DNA of 64,000 bases from CAUZIR01 sp034421295 (GCA_034421295.1 DAOUKM010000019.1:124001-188000), one strand, 5' to 3'; counted from the first letter of the stretch, positions 18,926 to 28,236 are shown. The notes: generated from the sequence alone by a model not told the origin. A program made the numbers and translations.

Positions 18926-19393
18926 TTATACCTTAACGTTCTGCGCGGCAAGAACCGATCCGAGCACGCCGTTGACGAACTTGGGGGAACTCTCGGAACC
19001 AAAAGTCTTGGCCAGTTCGACGGCTTCATTAACTGCTACCTTGGGCGGTGTCCCCACTCCCGAGATAATCTCGAAAATAGCCACCCGCAGCACGTTCCTT
19101 TCTACGCTCGGAAGCTGGTCGACCGGCCAAGTCGGAGCGAACGAATATATCAGGCCGTCGATCTCTTCCAACTCACTGACCACGCCAACGACCAACTCTT
19201 GCGCGTAGGTTGCCGCCTGCTTCGACAGGCCCCAGGCATCGACTCGTGCGGCCAACGAGGCCTCAGCGGTGTGCCGACTAGTGTCGACCTCATAGAGGGT
19301 CTGCATGGCGACTTCGCGAGCCTTGCTTCTCTCAGAAAAGGTCCTCGTACGGCGGCGGGGCTGCAGTCCCTCTAGTTTGCCGCGTATCGGCAC
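18926..19393 (-). CDS. nusB: Transcription antitermination factor NusB
   Basis: 155 residues from GTG. All-helical RNA-binding protein that works with NusE/S10 at boxA in rRNA operons. Diagnostic stretches are SKAREVAMQTLYEVD (about residues 22-36), the LRVAIFEI helix, AVNEAVELAKTFGSE, and the closing FVNGVLGSVL. It sits between fabD (24 bp) and acpP (24 bp), so this ribosome/transcription factor is embedded in a lipid operon. Confidence 0.93.
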   Translation of the reverse strand: MPIRGKLEGLQPRRRTRTFSERSKAREVAMQTLYEVDTSRHTAEASLAARVDAWGLSKQAATYAQELVVGVVSELEEIDGLIYSFAPTWPVDQLPSVERNVLRVAIFEIISGVGTPPKVAVNEAVELAKTFGSESSPKFVNGVLGSVLAAQNVKV

Positions 19394-19417
19394 TGGGTCT
19401 ATTCGAGCAGCGAGGGA

Positions 19418-20377
19418 TCAGTTGAGGCTGAAGCTGGACACCGAGTCTAAGTCCCCGACCGCCTTGACCTCGGCCGAACGAGAAATCCTCTTGACCATGC
19501 CGCTTAGCGCTCTGCCGGGGCCGATCTCTATAAAGCCGGTAACGCCACGACCGAGCATGTACTCTATCGATCCCTTCCACTGGACGCACTCGCAGACTTG
19601 CGTGACCAATTCCTCGCGCAGTTGAGAGACCCTTGTAATCGGCTTGGCTGTCATATTGGCAACAATCGGCACGGAAGGATCTCGCAGGTTCAGGTCGCCG
19701 ACCACTTCGGCGAGACCGTCCCGTGCGGGCACCATCAACCCGGAATGAAACGCCCCTCCGACCCGCAGGGGTATAGCCTTCTTGGCTCCTCTCGCCGAGG
19801 CCATGTCCAGCGCCCTGGCTACAGCCAGGACCTCTCCGCTTATCACCACCTGCTCTCCCGTATTCACATTGGAAACGAATGTGCCGGCCTGTCGACTTAT
19901 TTCTTCAACCGTCATCTGGTCCAAGCCGATTATGGCTGCCATGGTGCCAGGCCTCAATTCGCAGGCCCTCTGCATCAGCCGGCCACGCTTTTCAACCAGC
20001 CTGGCCGTCTCACCCAGTTCGAGGGCTCCCGATACTGCCAGGGCGGTGTACTCCCCCAAGCTGTGCCCAGCCATCATCGCGGGCCTCCACAGGCCATCCG
20101 GCTCAGCGCGCTCTTCCAGTGCCCTCAGAGTCGCCAGGCTCACTGTCATGATGGCTGGTTGAGCGTTAACGGTCTTGCGGAGTTCTTCATCTGGGCCCTC
20201 GAACATCAAGGTCGAGAGAGGCCTAGAGAGGGCCTCGTCAACTTCCTTGAATACCGCCCGCGCCGCAGCAGAGCCATCGTACAGGTCACGACCCATACCC
20301 ACGAACTGGGCCCCCTGGCCGGGGAAGATGAGGGCGAAGTCAGAAGACGGGCGTCTTTTGATGCTCCACCTTGTCAC
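19418..20377 (-). CDS. fabD: Malonyl-CoA:ACP transacylase
   Basis: 319 residues from a GTG start with AGGAGG 6 nt upstream. Transfers malonyl from CoA to ACP. The N-terminal signature is LIFPGQGAQFVGMG, the nucleophile motif is GHSLGEYTAL (Ser about residue 104), an Arg site lies downstream, and the active-site His is in GGAFHSGLM. It is 44 bp downstream of rpmF, the common rpmF-fab arrangement. Confidence 0.96.
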   Translation of the reverse strand: MTRWSIKRRPSSDFALIFPGQGAQFVGMGRDLYDGSAAARAVFKEVDEALSRPLSTLMFEGPDEELRKTVNAQPAIMTVSLATLRALEERAEPDGLWRPAMMAGHSLGEYTALAVSGALELGETARLVEKRGRLMQRACELRPGTMAAIIGLDQMTVEEISRQAGTFVSNVNTGEQVVISGEVLAVARALDMASARGAKKAIPLRVGGAFHSGLMVPARDGLAEVVGDLNLRDPSVPIVANMTAKPITRVSQLREELVTQVCECVQWKGSIEYMLGRGVTGFIEIGPGRALSGMVKRISRSAEVKAVGDLDSVSSFSLN

Positions 20378-20421
20378 TACGTCCTCCTAAGCTGGTCCAG
20401 TGCCGGATCGCCCCACGAACG

Positions 20422-20613
20422 TCACTCTATCTCCGCCTCGACCGAAATGACCTTCCTGCCCTTGTAATAGCCGCAAATTGTGCACATCCTGTGCGGGAGC
20501 TTGGTACCGTCGCAGTCCGGGCAATCCACGAACAGGGGTTTGCGCATCCGAAAGTGCGCTGCCCTGCCACCCCGGCGTGCTCGAGAGTGTTTTTTCTTAG
20601 GAAGAGGAGGCAT
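20422..20613 (-). CDS. rpmF: 50S ribosomal protein L32
   Basis: 63 residues, starting MPPLPKKKHSRARRGGRAAH, the standard L32 opening. A zinc-binding CPDC...CTIC pair follows (about residues 31-46), then the conserved GYYKGRKVI. It is preceded by the YceD gene and followed by fabD, a widespread order that couples ribosome and lipid synthesis. Confidence 0.97.
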   Translation of the reverse strand: MPPLPKKKHSRARRGGRAAHFRMRKPLFVDCPDCDGTKLPHRMCTICGYYKGRKVISVEAEIE

Positions 20614-20679
20614 TTGTGTTCCCTGACATTGGTTCGTGAGCCTTGTGTTGGTCCGAAGTTCCCTGGCTCGAATGGAGTC

Positions 20680-21243
20680 CTATCTCTTGTTTGCACCTTC
20701 ACCGGTGGCCGCGCTCAAGGCCCGCAGGTCCAGCAATTGGCCCCAAAGCGGATCGTTATGTCGGTCAGAGCAGGAGCAGGTGGTGACGTTCAGATTCAGT
20801 CCGCAGCTATCGCACATCCCCGCGCAGTCATTGCGACAAAGGGGGCTCATCGGTATTCCAAGGGCCGCATACTGCTGCATCGTAGGGAGTAAGTCAAGGA
20901 CGTTGTCCAAAGATATGAACTGCGTTTCGTCCGCGTCATCCAGACGAGCCAGAGCGCCCTCGGGGTAGAACTCTTCGTCGATTGCAAGGTCGATCACCCG
21001 GGCGTGAGCCACAAGGCACCGACTGCATGCGCACACCACCTCGCAGGTCAGATTTGCCTGAACCCAGATCCCAACATCCGTACGCATCATGGCAACTGAG
21101 CCAGCGATGCCCATTCCCGAGGACCGGTCCCAGATCGAATCGAAGCCGCCGATCGACCCGGGCGCCTTGGCGGTACCATCTACGTCGAATGTACGGGTCG
21201 AACCGCTTGGCTCTTTGAGTAGGCCTGAAACGTTAAACTGCAT
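20680..21243 (-). CDS. YceD family protein (DUF177)
   Basis: 187 residues taken from the ATG at 21243, where the family opening MQFNVSGLLKEPSGSTRTF begins; a longer in-frame reading to 21342 has no family match. Four cysteines typical of the group appear in CEVVCACSRCL and near the end in CRNDCAGMCDSCG. YceD proteins are thought to link 23S rRNA processing to rpmF. No strong RBS is visible at the chosen ATG. It is 66 bp upstream of rpmF. Confidence 0.85.
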   Translation of the reverse strand: MQFNVSGLLKEPSGSTRTFDVDGTAKAPGSIGGFDSIWDRSSGMGIAGSVAMMRTDVGIWVQANLTCEVVCACSRCLVAHARVIDLAIDEEFYPEGALARLDDADETQFISLDNVLDLLPTMQQYAALGIPMSPLCRNDCAGMCDSCGLNLNVTTCSCSDRHNDPLWGQLLDLRALSAATGEGANKR

Positions 21244-21375
21244 GGCTAGCAGGCCCGCCCGACCGCATGAACGCTGAGCCGCGACGCGCCTCCCACAGGG
21301 AATCGATTCTAGGCTCTGCCTCGAATTTCCGTCAAGCTTCACATACCTAGACGGCGGGATAGAAGGGAACGAACA

Positions 21376-22176
21376 ATGGACCTGGAATTGACGGGCAAAC
21401 GAGCCTTGGTCACCGGTGGCAGCCGAGGCATAGGCAGGGCAATAGCCGCGGCGCTGTCGAATGAGGGAACAGATACTGCGATAGCTGCTAGAGGTGAAGA
21501 AGGGCTAAGGGCGACCGCGGCTGTGCTGGCCGAAGAAACCGGTCGCAAGATCATCCCTATCCGGGCTGATACCGGAGACGCCGGATCAGTACGGCAAATG
21601 GTCGAACGAGCGACCGACCTGCTGGGCAGCATCGACATACTGGTCAACTGCGCCGCAAAGCCCGGTGGCCAATCTAGGCCTCCCTCCCTCGACGAGATTA
21701 CGGAGCACGATTTCTGGGAGGACATGAACGTGAAGGTCATGGGCTACCTTCGCTGCGCCCGTGAGGTAGCGCCTCAGATGGTTGATCGTGGTTGGGGACG
21801 GATCATAAACGTATCCGGTCTTGCAGCCCGGGGGACTGGCTCAACGATCGGCAGTATGCGCAACGTCGCCGTAGCTGCGATGACCAAGAACCTCGCTGAT
21901 GAACTCGGGCCCAAAGGGGTAAACGTAACGGTCGTTCATCCAGGTCTTACCCGCACCGAAGCGACACCGGGGGTAATCGAATCCCTGGCTATGCAGCGTG
22001 GCGTCTCTTGCGATGTCATAGAGTCCGAACTCATGGCGGGGAATTCTGTGCGCAGGCTCATCGACGCCATCGAAGTCGCTCATTTGGTCGCTTTCCTGGC
22101 CTCTCCCAAGGCCGGTTGCATAAACGGTGATGCGATCGCCTGTGGAGGTGGAGTTGGTCGGGCAATCCATTACTAA
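21376..22176 (+). CDS. SDR-family protein lacking the catalytic Tyr/Lys
   Basis: 266 residues. The N-terminal NAD(P) motif is intact (TGGSRGIGRA, residues 14-23), as is an NNAG-like NCAA and the catalytic-Ser strand (IINVSGLAARG). Where the YxxxK motif should fall, the sequence reads GSMRNVAVAAMTK: aligned on the following AMTK, the Tyr is Gly159 and the Lys is Asn163. It therefore probably binds nucleotide but may not be a conventional dehydrogenase. It is divergent from the YceD-rpmF operon and stands alone. Confidence 0.85.
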   Translation: MDLELTGKRALVTGGSRGIGRAIAAALSNEGTDTAIAARGEEGLRATAAVLAEETGRKIIPIRADTGDAGSVRQMVERATDLLGSIDILVNCAAKPGGQSRPPSLDEITEHDFWEDMNVKVMGYLRCAREVAPQMVDRGWGRIINVSGLAARGTGSTIGSMRNVAVAAMTKNLADELGPKGVNVTVVHPGLTRTEATPGVIESLAMQRGVSCDVIESELMAGNSVRRLIDAIEVAHLVAFLASPKAGCINGDAIACGGGVGRAIHY

Positions 22177-22678
22177 TCCTGGGACCGGAAGAGCTTCGCT
22201 TACGAAACGCATAGATGCAATCGGAGGACTTACACTTGGGTCGAATGCCAGCGTTCTTCGCACCGAACCTGAGCTGTCGCACTGCACAGCCACCGCAAGC
22301 TCGGGACCATGCACTTGCCTCTACAGAACCTTATCCACCCTCAGCCGATCTCGCAGCGGCAGCAGTGTTCGGCGGCCCGCCGGAGCCCTAGACTGCGCGT
22401 CGGTGGTGCTGTTAGCGTTCGTTTAGACACTGTTGTCGCCAAAGCCACCAATGCTTGCCCTGTGGTGGATGGCCCTTCCCCGCCGACAGGGGTGAGCGAA
22501 TTTGCCAAGACCAGCCACGTCCAACGCGGGTTTGCACTCAGCCGATCAATACAACCTATCCCCGGACAGGCGAGCGGCCTCGCATCCAACGGCGGGGGCG
22601 TGGTGTGCGATGTCCGATCCAGAAAAACTCTCGCCCCGAAGCCGACAACCCCAGGGCATCCATATTCACAGGCGGGCC
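22177..22678. other. 500-bp intergenic region without a gene
   Basis: No convincing coding frame, tRNA or riboswitch motif. Several short frames exist on both strands but have Arg/Pro/Ser-rich shadow composition. A start codon at 22502 is in frame with the lipoprotein but lies upstream of its signal peptide and is not used here. Confidence 0.4.
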
Positions 22679-23935
22679 ATGCATAGAAGAATCCTGCTGA
22701 TGCTCGTGGCGGTGCTCACCATCTTCACGATCTTGACTGGCGCCTGCGGTGGCGACGCCCAGCTTCAAATGCCCACGCCATTGCCAACAGCAGTACCCTC
22801 CGTACCCACACCGACCGCCGAGCCGGTGTTGAGCACCGAGAGCGTCGATGTCAGCGAGGAGCGGCTAGCCGAGTTGCGCTCGGCGGTCGCCCGTACCATC
22901 GAGATGGAATCGTTTCACTTCACACTGGATGCAAGCATCGAGGCCGCGGTTGCCGGGATCTCCCTGGACATATCGGTGCTGGTCGCAGGTGACTTTGCTC
23001 CGCCTGATCGATCCAAGGCCAATCTGTCGATAAATATGGGGTTCGTATCATCCGAGTTTGATGCCGTGTCAGCAGGTGGGGACTCGTACGCAACCGATCC
23101 CCAAACTGGGCAATGGTCAGTCATCCCAAAGGAAGACAGTGGCCTGTTCGACAGTCCGCACAAGCTGGTTGGACTAGTGGCTCAGGCGGCACATCAGATG
23201 GAGTTGGTAGGGCAGGGATCGATCGGCGGGGTCTCTGTTCTGCACTTGAGATCGGAGAGGGCGCAGGGCGCGCTGACCGATAATTCAGAGGACCCAATTA
23301 TGGCCGAAGCCTGGGTTGGGGTAGATGATCTCCGACCCTACCGTCTCCGGCTGACGGGCACGATAGACCTGTCCGATCTCGGTAAGCAGTTCCCCTCTCA
23401 AATTGGCGACGGCCCGGCAACCCTTGACGCCACAATCGGCCTTTCAGAATTCGGAACTTCGGTGACGGTAGACGTGCCGGACGTCCAGCCATTCTTGGTC
23501 GATGGGCGATTGCCAGGAACCAAGATGAATGAGCAGATCAATCTGGTTATAGACTTCGGGGAGTCGCATCCCGACTACAGCTCGACTCCAGCGACCTCAG
23601 GCTGGCACTACGGCCCACCCGATGCCCCTGTTTCCTGGGGAGTGCATTCAGAGTTCATCCCGGACGAAATCCTGCTCCAGAATCTAGCCCAAGGTGGGGT
23701 CGGGCTACACTACAACTGTCCCCGCGGGTGTCCGGACGTGGTGGCCGCTTTCTCTGAACTGGCCGATCGGTATCCCAAGATCGTTGTCTCGCCATACGAG
23801 GGCATGGACGGGAGGATCGCCTTGACGGCCTGGACCTACCTTGACGTAATGGACGATCTCGATTTGCAGCGGGTGGAGTTGTTCATCAGAGCCCACCACG
23901 GTTCCGAGCGCGCTCCGGAGCACTTCAAGCCTTAG
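22679..23935 (+). CDS. Lipoprotein with LprG/LppX-like and DUF3105 domains
   Basis: 418 residues from ATG 22679, which places an ideal signal peptide at the N-terminus (MHRR, a hydrophobic run, then LTGAC with Cys23 as lipidation site). A Pro/Thr linker follows. Residues about 70-270 resemble the LppX_LprAFG beta-fold (SFHFTLDASIEA, DSYATDPQTGQW), implicated in carrying lipids across the envelope of mycobacteria. Residues about 290-410 match DUF3105 (SGWHYGPP, GGVGLHYNCP, RIALTAWTYLDVMDDLD). The fusion suggests an extracytoplasmic membrane-anchored protein. Confidence 0.75.
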   Translation: MHRRILLMLVAVLTIFTILTGACGGDAQLQMPTPLPTAVPSVPTPTAEPVLSTESVDVSEERLAELRSAVARTIEMESFHFTLDASIEAAVAGISLDISVLVAGDFAPPDRSKANLSINMGFVSSEFDAVSAGGDSYATDPQTGQWSVIPKEDSGLFDSPHKLVGLVAQAAHQMELVGQGSIGGVSVLHLRSERAQGALTDNSEDPIMAEAWVGVDDLRPYRLRLTGTIDLSDLGKQFPSQIGDGPATLDATIGLSEFGTSVTVDVPDVQPFLVDGRLPGTKMNEQINLVIDFGESHPDYSSTPATSGWHYGPPDAPVSWGVHSEFIPDEILLQNLAQGGVGLHYNCPRGCPDVVAAFSELADRYPKIVVSPYEGMDGRIALTAWTYLDVMDDLDLQRVELFIRAHHGSERAPEHFKP

Positions 23936-23970
23936 GCCAGCGCCGGCGCTCAGGGCGTCAAGCCGAGATT

Positions 23971-24399
23971 CTAATCGTTACCCTGGGCACCTGCCCTGCG
24001 CTCGGCTACTGCACGCGCGACAAATTCCCCTATCTCAAACATTGACGTCCCCGGACCGAATACCTCAGCGACTCCCATGCCGCGGAGAGCCTCCCTGTCG
24101 TCCTCGGGGATGATGCCCCCCGCCACCACCACCACGTCCTGCATTTCATTGTTCCGAAGTCCCGCGAATATCTTTGGGAAAAGCTCCATGTGGGCCCCCG
24201 ACAGAATCGACAGACCTATCACGTCCACGTCCTCCTGTAAGGCCGCCTCGACGATCATCTCAGGCGTCTGCCTGATGCCGGTATATATGACCTCCATCCC
24301 ACAGTCCCGCAGCGCACGCGCCACGATCTTGGCTCCACGGTCGTGACCGTCCAACCCAGGCTTACCCACCAATACGCGGATGGTTCCGCTCGACGTCAT
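23971..24399 (-). CDS. mcmA2: Methylmalonyl-CoA mutase, B12-binding subunit
   Basis: 142 residues, entirely a cobalamin-binding Rossmann domain. It has the DxHxxG cobalt-ligand motif as KPGLDGHDRGAKIV (His about residue 18), then the SILSGAHM and VVVAGGIIP loops that hold the B12 tail. In Chloroflexota and archaea the mutase is split into this small subunit and a catalytic subunit (here at 26427). The start codon overlaps the epimerase stop by 4 bp (24396-24399), so the two are translationally coupled. Confidence 0.93.
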   Translation of the reverse strand: MTSSGTIRVLVGKPGLDGHDRGAKIVARALRDCGMEVIYTGIRQTPEMIVEAALQEDVDVIGLSILSGAHMELFPKIFAGLRNNEMQDVVVVAGGIIPEDDREALRGMGVAEVFGPGTSMFEIGEFVARAVAERRAGAQGND

Positions 24400-24827
24400 C
24401 TCCTAGCGGTGGCCGCGTCCACCAGCTCTATAAGCACCCCGCCGGTCGATCTTGGGTGGATGAACGCAATATCCCCGGATAGACCCTCTCTGGGAGTCTC
24501 ATCAACCAGTTCAAGGCCAGCATCCCTCAGCTGGACCAACCGCGCAGCAAGATCCTCAACCTCAAAGCAGACATGGTGTAATCCCTGGCCCTGTCTGTCG
24601 ATAAAGCGAGCTACCCCGCCACTATTGTCCGTGGGCTGTATAAGTTCCAATTGGGAGCCACCAATCCTGACCAACGCGGCCCTTACGCCCTGATCCGGTA
24701 TGTCCACAATCTCGTTGGTGCCCACGCCGAACGTGATCCGATAGAAGTCCAGAGAATCCTCAATGTCCCGGACGGCTATGGCAACGTGGTTAATGTGCCG
24801 GGCTACGCAACCGGTGTTATCGGTCAA
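24396..24827 (-). CDS. mce: Methylmalonyl-CoA epimerase
   Basis: 143 residues of the VOC superfamily. It interconverts (S)- and (R)-methylmalonyl-CoA. The opening HINHVAIAVRDIEDSLDFY holds the first metal His. Later motifs are QGLHHVCFEVEDL and FIHPRSTGGVLIEL, the latter carrying the second-module ligands and the RSTGGVLIEL end typical of the epimerase subfamily. It lies immediately upstream of the mutase B12 subunit. Confidence 0.92.
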   Translation of the reverse strand: MTDNTGCVARHINHVAIAVRDIEDSLDFYRITFGVGTNEIVDIPDQGVRAALVRIGGSQLELIQPTDNSGGVARFIDRQGQGLHHVCFEVEDLAARLVQLRDAGLELVDETPREGLSGDIAFIHPRSTGGVLIELVDAATARR

Positions 24828-25232
24828 TGATCTGTCCTCAATAAGACGCCACTGCGCGCCGTTCCGTACCCAATTCTACACGTCCGCGTCGGCCAAGCAT
24901 GAGACGCGCGGGCAACAGGGAGCGTCCCTCTTTAACCTTGCCCGGACATGACGGCGTCAGGACTAGGACATGATCTGCCACCAGACCTTTCAGACCCATT
25001 ACAGCAACGTCACAAACGGCCATCAGGTCGATTCAGACGGACATCGCAGGTCTTCACTTTGAGAGCCCCTCGGTGCAGACGGCGCCCTCTCTCTAACGAG
25101 GGCCGTTGGCGCCATCTTCCCTCAACATATCTTCCTGCCTCGATGTCTGGGACTTGAGTCGTCCGGTTACATCGCGTCTGACACGAAGATCTGACCCGGT
25201 GTATCCAGTTCAGCTGGTGAGCCGCCAAATAG
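24828..25232. other. 400-bp intergenic region, no gene
   Basis: No supported gene. A GGCGCC-flanked imperfect inverted repeat (about 25080-25115) is visible, without a T-run. A GCCACTG resembling part of a cobalamin riboswitch occurs at 24847 but on the wrong strand and without the rest of the B12-box structure. Confidence 0.4.
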
Positions 25233-26387
25233 CTAGGGACCCAGCAGTCGGCGTGCGATCAGCAGTCGCTGGATTTCAGATGTGCCTTCATAGATCTCGG
25301 TTATCTTGGCGTCCCGGTATAGACGCTCAACGGTCGTCGGGGCGAAATACCCCACGCCACCGTGAATCTGCAACGCTCGGTCAGCGCATTCAACGGCGGC
25401 GCGCGACGCGAAGAGCTTGGCCATTGACGCCTGTGCCGCAAATGGCTTCCCTGCGTCCTGAAGATGAGCGGCTCGGTACGTGAGTTGGCGAGCAGCCTCG
25501 ACCTGAGTGGCAGAGTCGGCGATCATCCAGCGTATAGCCTGGCGGTCGGATATCGGCCGGCCAAAGGTACTTCTCCCCCTCGCATACGAGACGGCCGCCT
25601 CCAATGCGGCCTGTGCAATGCCCACGGCCTGAGCCGCGATCGTAACCCTGCTGGAATCGAGCACTTGCATGGTCATGCCGAATCCGTCGCCGGCTCCTCC
25701 GATTCGATTGCTGACTGGCAGCGATACGTCCTGCAGTCTTACTTCACAGGTAGACGAGCCCCGTATACCTAGCTTGCCGTGCTGGGGTGTTATTGCAACG
25801 CCCGGCAGATCCCTTTCGATCAGGAAGGTCTCGATACCCTTGGAACCCTTAGACCGATCCCGGGTTGCCATGACGACAAAGGTATGCGCCTCAGCCGCAT
25901 TGGTGATAAAGCCCTTCGTTCCTGTGATCAGGAACCCGTCCCTGGAATCAACGACCGTCGTTGTAATGGCCGCCGCATCCGAGCCCGCATCGGGCTCTGT
26001 CAGGGCGAAAGCACCTATGTGACTGCCCGTGGCCAATTGGTGCAGATACTTTGTCTTCTGTTCATGGGTTCCAAAGCTGTCAATGTAGCGGGCGCATAGC
26101 GAAAGGTGGGCACCGTAGATGGTGCCGGTGGCCGCGCAGCCTCGAGAAAGCTCCTCGGTCACGATGGCCAGCTGTCTGGCGGTGCCCCCTGAGCCACCAT
26201 ACTCAGGATCAATCGTCAGGCCGAACAGCCCCAGACCTGAGATGGCCCGAATATTCTCCCAGGGGAATCTCTCCTGCTGATCGTATTCGGAGGCCCTGGG
26301 GGCCAATTCTCGATCAGCCAGATCCTGCACCGTTTTGCGGAGGATGACCTCTTCTTCGGTCAGAATGCCGTCGGTAGCAGTGGTCAT
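25233..26387 (-). CDS. Acyl-CoA dehydrogenase
   Basis: 384 residues, FAD flavoprotein that introduces the alpha-beta double bond in acyl-CoA. The pattern AFALTEPDAGSDAAAI (about residue 130) and the C-terminal IHGGVGYF...YRDAKITEIYEGTSEIQ are classic; the catalytic Glu is in IYEGTSEI. It lies between the methylmalonyl-CoA mutase catalytic gene and the epimerase, so a short or branched acyl-CoA is a reasonable but unproven substrate. Confidence 0.93.
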   Translation of the reverse strand: MTTATDGILTEEEVILRKTVQDLADRELAPRASEYDQQERFPWENIRAISGLGLFGLTIDPEYGGSGGTARQLAIVTEELSRGCAATGTIYGAHLSLCARYIDSFGTHEQKTKYLHQLATGSHIGAFALTEPDAGSDAAAITTTVVDSRDGFLITGTKGFITNAAEAHTFVVMATRDRSKGSKGIETFLIERDLPGVAITPQHGKLGIRGSSTCEVRLQDVSLPVSNRIGGAGDGFGMTMQVLDSSRVTIAAQAVGIAQAALEAAVSYARGRSTFGRPISDRQAIRWMIADSATQVEAARQLTYRAAHLQDAGKPFAAQASMAKLFASRAAVECADRALQIHGGVGYFAPTTVERLYRDAKITEIYEGTSEIQRLLIARRLLGP

Positions 26388-26426
26388 AAGAGCATCTTCA
26401 GCAACCTAACATCAGTCAGGCCCCGC

Positions 26427-28082
26427 CTAGAAGGGTGCGAATTCCCTTTGCTCTCCAAACACCGAACGGAAAGTGTCGGAAATCTCGCCCACGGTGCCAT
26501 AAGCCTCGACAGCCTGCAGGATCGCCGGCACGGTGTTTCCTCCACTTTCGGCCACCTCCTTCAGATGACCGAGGGCATGATCCAACAACTCGCCGTCCCG
26601 CTCACTCCTAACACGGCCAAGTCGGGCGAGCTGACGCCTTGTCTGTTCGGGGTCAATCCTCTGAATATCTTCGATAGGGGGTGCTTCGCTTCGGTAGGCG
26701 TTGACACCAACAACGACGCGCTCGCCCCTTTCCACCTGCTGCTGCAGCTGGTAGGCGGACTCGTGTATCTCGCGTATCTGGAATCCGTTATCCAGCGCTC
26801 CCAAGGCGCCTCCCATCTCGTCGATGCTAAGTATGTACTCCGATGCATCCTCTTCAAGCCGATTAGTCAGGTGCTCGATGTAGTAGGAGCCGGCCATGGG
26901 GTCGACAGTTTCAGTTACTCCGCTCTCGCTGGACAGAATCTGCTGGGTACGCAGCGAGAGTTCAGCTGACTCGGCGGTGGGAAGTGCTAACGCCTCGTCC
27001 CTGGAGTTGACGTGGAGACTCTGCGCGCCTCCGAGAACCGCTGCCAGCGCCTGAACGGTACTGCGCACAACGTTATTGTCAGGCTGCTGGGCGGTCAGGG
27101 TGACGCCCGCGGTCTGGACGTGGAACCGGCACATCCATGACCTTGGATTCTCTGCTCCAAAGCGTTTTCGCATGATTCTTGCCCACATGCGCCGGGCGGC
27201 CCTGAATTTTGCGATCTCTTCGAACAGGTCGCTTTGCGCAACGAAAAAGAACGATAGCCTCGGCGCGAATTTGTCGACATCAAGACCAGCGTCGACCGCG
27301 GCCTGCACATATGCAATTGCGTTGCTAAAGGTGAACGCCAATTCCTGCGCGGCGCTGGCTCCGGCCTCTCGCATGTGGTAGCCGGAGATGGATATCGTGT
27401 TCCAACGAGGCAACTGCTCAGCGCAGTAACGAAAGGCATCTGTAACAAGCCGCATTGAGGGTCTCGGAGGATATATATAGGTGCCCCGAGCGATGTACTC
27501 CTTCAGTATGTCGTTTTGAATCGTGCCGCCTATCGAGCTGAGCGGCACCCCCTGTTTTTTTGCAACCGCAACGTAGAGGGCGAGGAGAATCGAAGCCGTG
27601 GAGTTGATCGTCATTGAGGTCGTGACTTTATCGAGTGGTATCCCGTCGAACAGGACCTCCATGTCTGCGAGTGAACTGATCGGGACGCCGGCTCTGCCGA
27701 CTTCCCCGGCCGCAAGAGGATGGTCAGAGTCATATCCAGTCTGGGTGGGCAGGTCAAAAGCGACGGAAAGGCCGCTCTGCCCGGAGTCCAACAGGAACTT
27801 GTAGCGGGCGTTCGACTCCTCGGCTGAGGCATAGCCGGCGTATTGCCTCATGGTCCAGACCCGTCCCCGATACATGTTCGGCTGAACGCCGCGGGTGAAT
27901 GGATATTCACCCGGATAGCCCACACCTTCGACATAGTCATCTGACCGCACATCCTCGGGGGTGTACAGGGGTTCCACCTCGATCCCGGAGGTGTTAAGGA
28001 AAGACTCCTTGCGCTCGGGCCGCCGGTTTCTCAGCGGCTTGAGCGTATTCTCAGACCACTCGGTTTTGGATGTGCTAGCCAT
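26427..28082 (-). CDS. mcmA1: Methylmalonyl-CoA mutase, catalytic subunit
   Basis: 551 residues from ATG 28082; an in-frame TTG lies two codons upstream. The substrate-binding TIM barrel contains YPFTRGVQPNMYRGRVWTMR, the SGLSVAFDLPTQTGYDSDHP signature and SISGYHMREAGAS (catalytic His). No B12-binding domain follows, so it must pair with the 142-residue subunit at 23971. It converts methylmalonyl-CoA and succinyl-CoA. No meaB GTPase chaperone is visible nearby. Confidence 0.95.
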   Translation of the reverse strand: MASTSKTEWSENTLKPLRNRRPERKESFLNTSGIEVEPLYTPEDVRSDDYVEGVGYPGEYPFTRGVQPNMYRGRVWTMRQYAGYASAEESNARYKFLLDSGQSGLSVAFDLPTQTGYDSDHPLAAGEVGRAGVPISSLADMEVLFDGIPLDKVTTSMTINSTASILLALYVAVAKKQGVPLSSIGGTIQNDILKEYIARGTYIYPPRPSMRLVTDAFRYCAEQLPRWNTISISGYHMREAGASAAQELAFTFSNAIAYVQAAVDAGLDVDKFAPRLSFFFVAQSDLFEEIAKFRAARRMWARIMRKRFGAENPRSWMCRFHVQTAGVTLTAQQPDNNVVRSTVQALAAVLGGAQSLHVNSRDEALALPTAESAELSLRTQQILSSESGVTETVDPMAGSYYIEHLTNRLEEDASEYILSIDEMGGALGALDNGFQIREIHESAYQLQQQVERGERVVVGVNAYRSEAPPIEDIQRIDPEQTRRQLARLGRVRSERDGELLDHALGHLKEVAESGGNTVPAILQAVEAYGTVGEISDTFRSVFGEQREFAPF

Positions 28083-28236
28083 GGCCAAAGACCGTGCGAG
28101 TGTAGAAACGGAACGTTGCTATTGTCAATTTGACCACCGGCGCTAAGCCGCTTGACGGTGCGGCGGAGGCAAAATATCATGAACAGGCGTTCTACAACGC
28201 CTTTCCCCCTCCAGTCAATCTGGGGTGCATGATGTG

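Noticed and set aside
22127..22686. Several short frames between the SDR and the lipoprotein
   Set aside because: No RBS, low-complexity composition and no conserved motif; the region is treated as non-coding.
24840..24860. GCCACTG near the methylmalonyl-CoA epimerase, suggestive of a cobalamin riboswitch
   Set aside because: It is on the opposite strand to the genes and lacks the B12 box and the rest of the conserved core.
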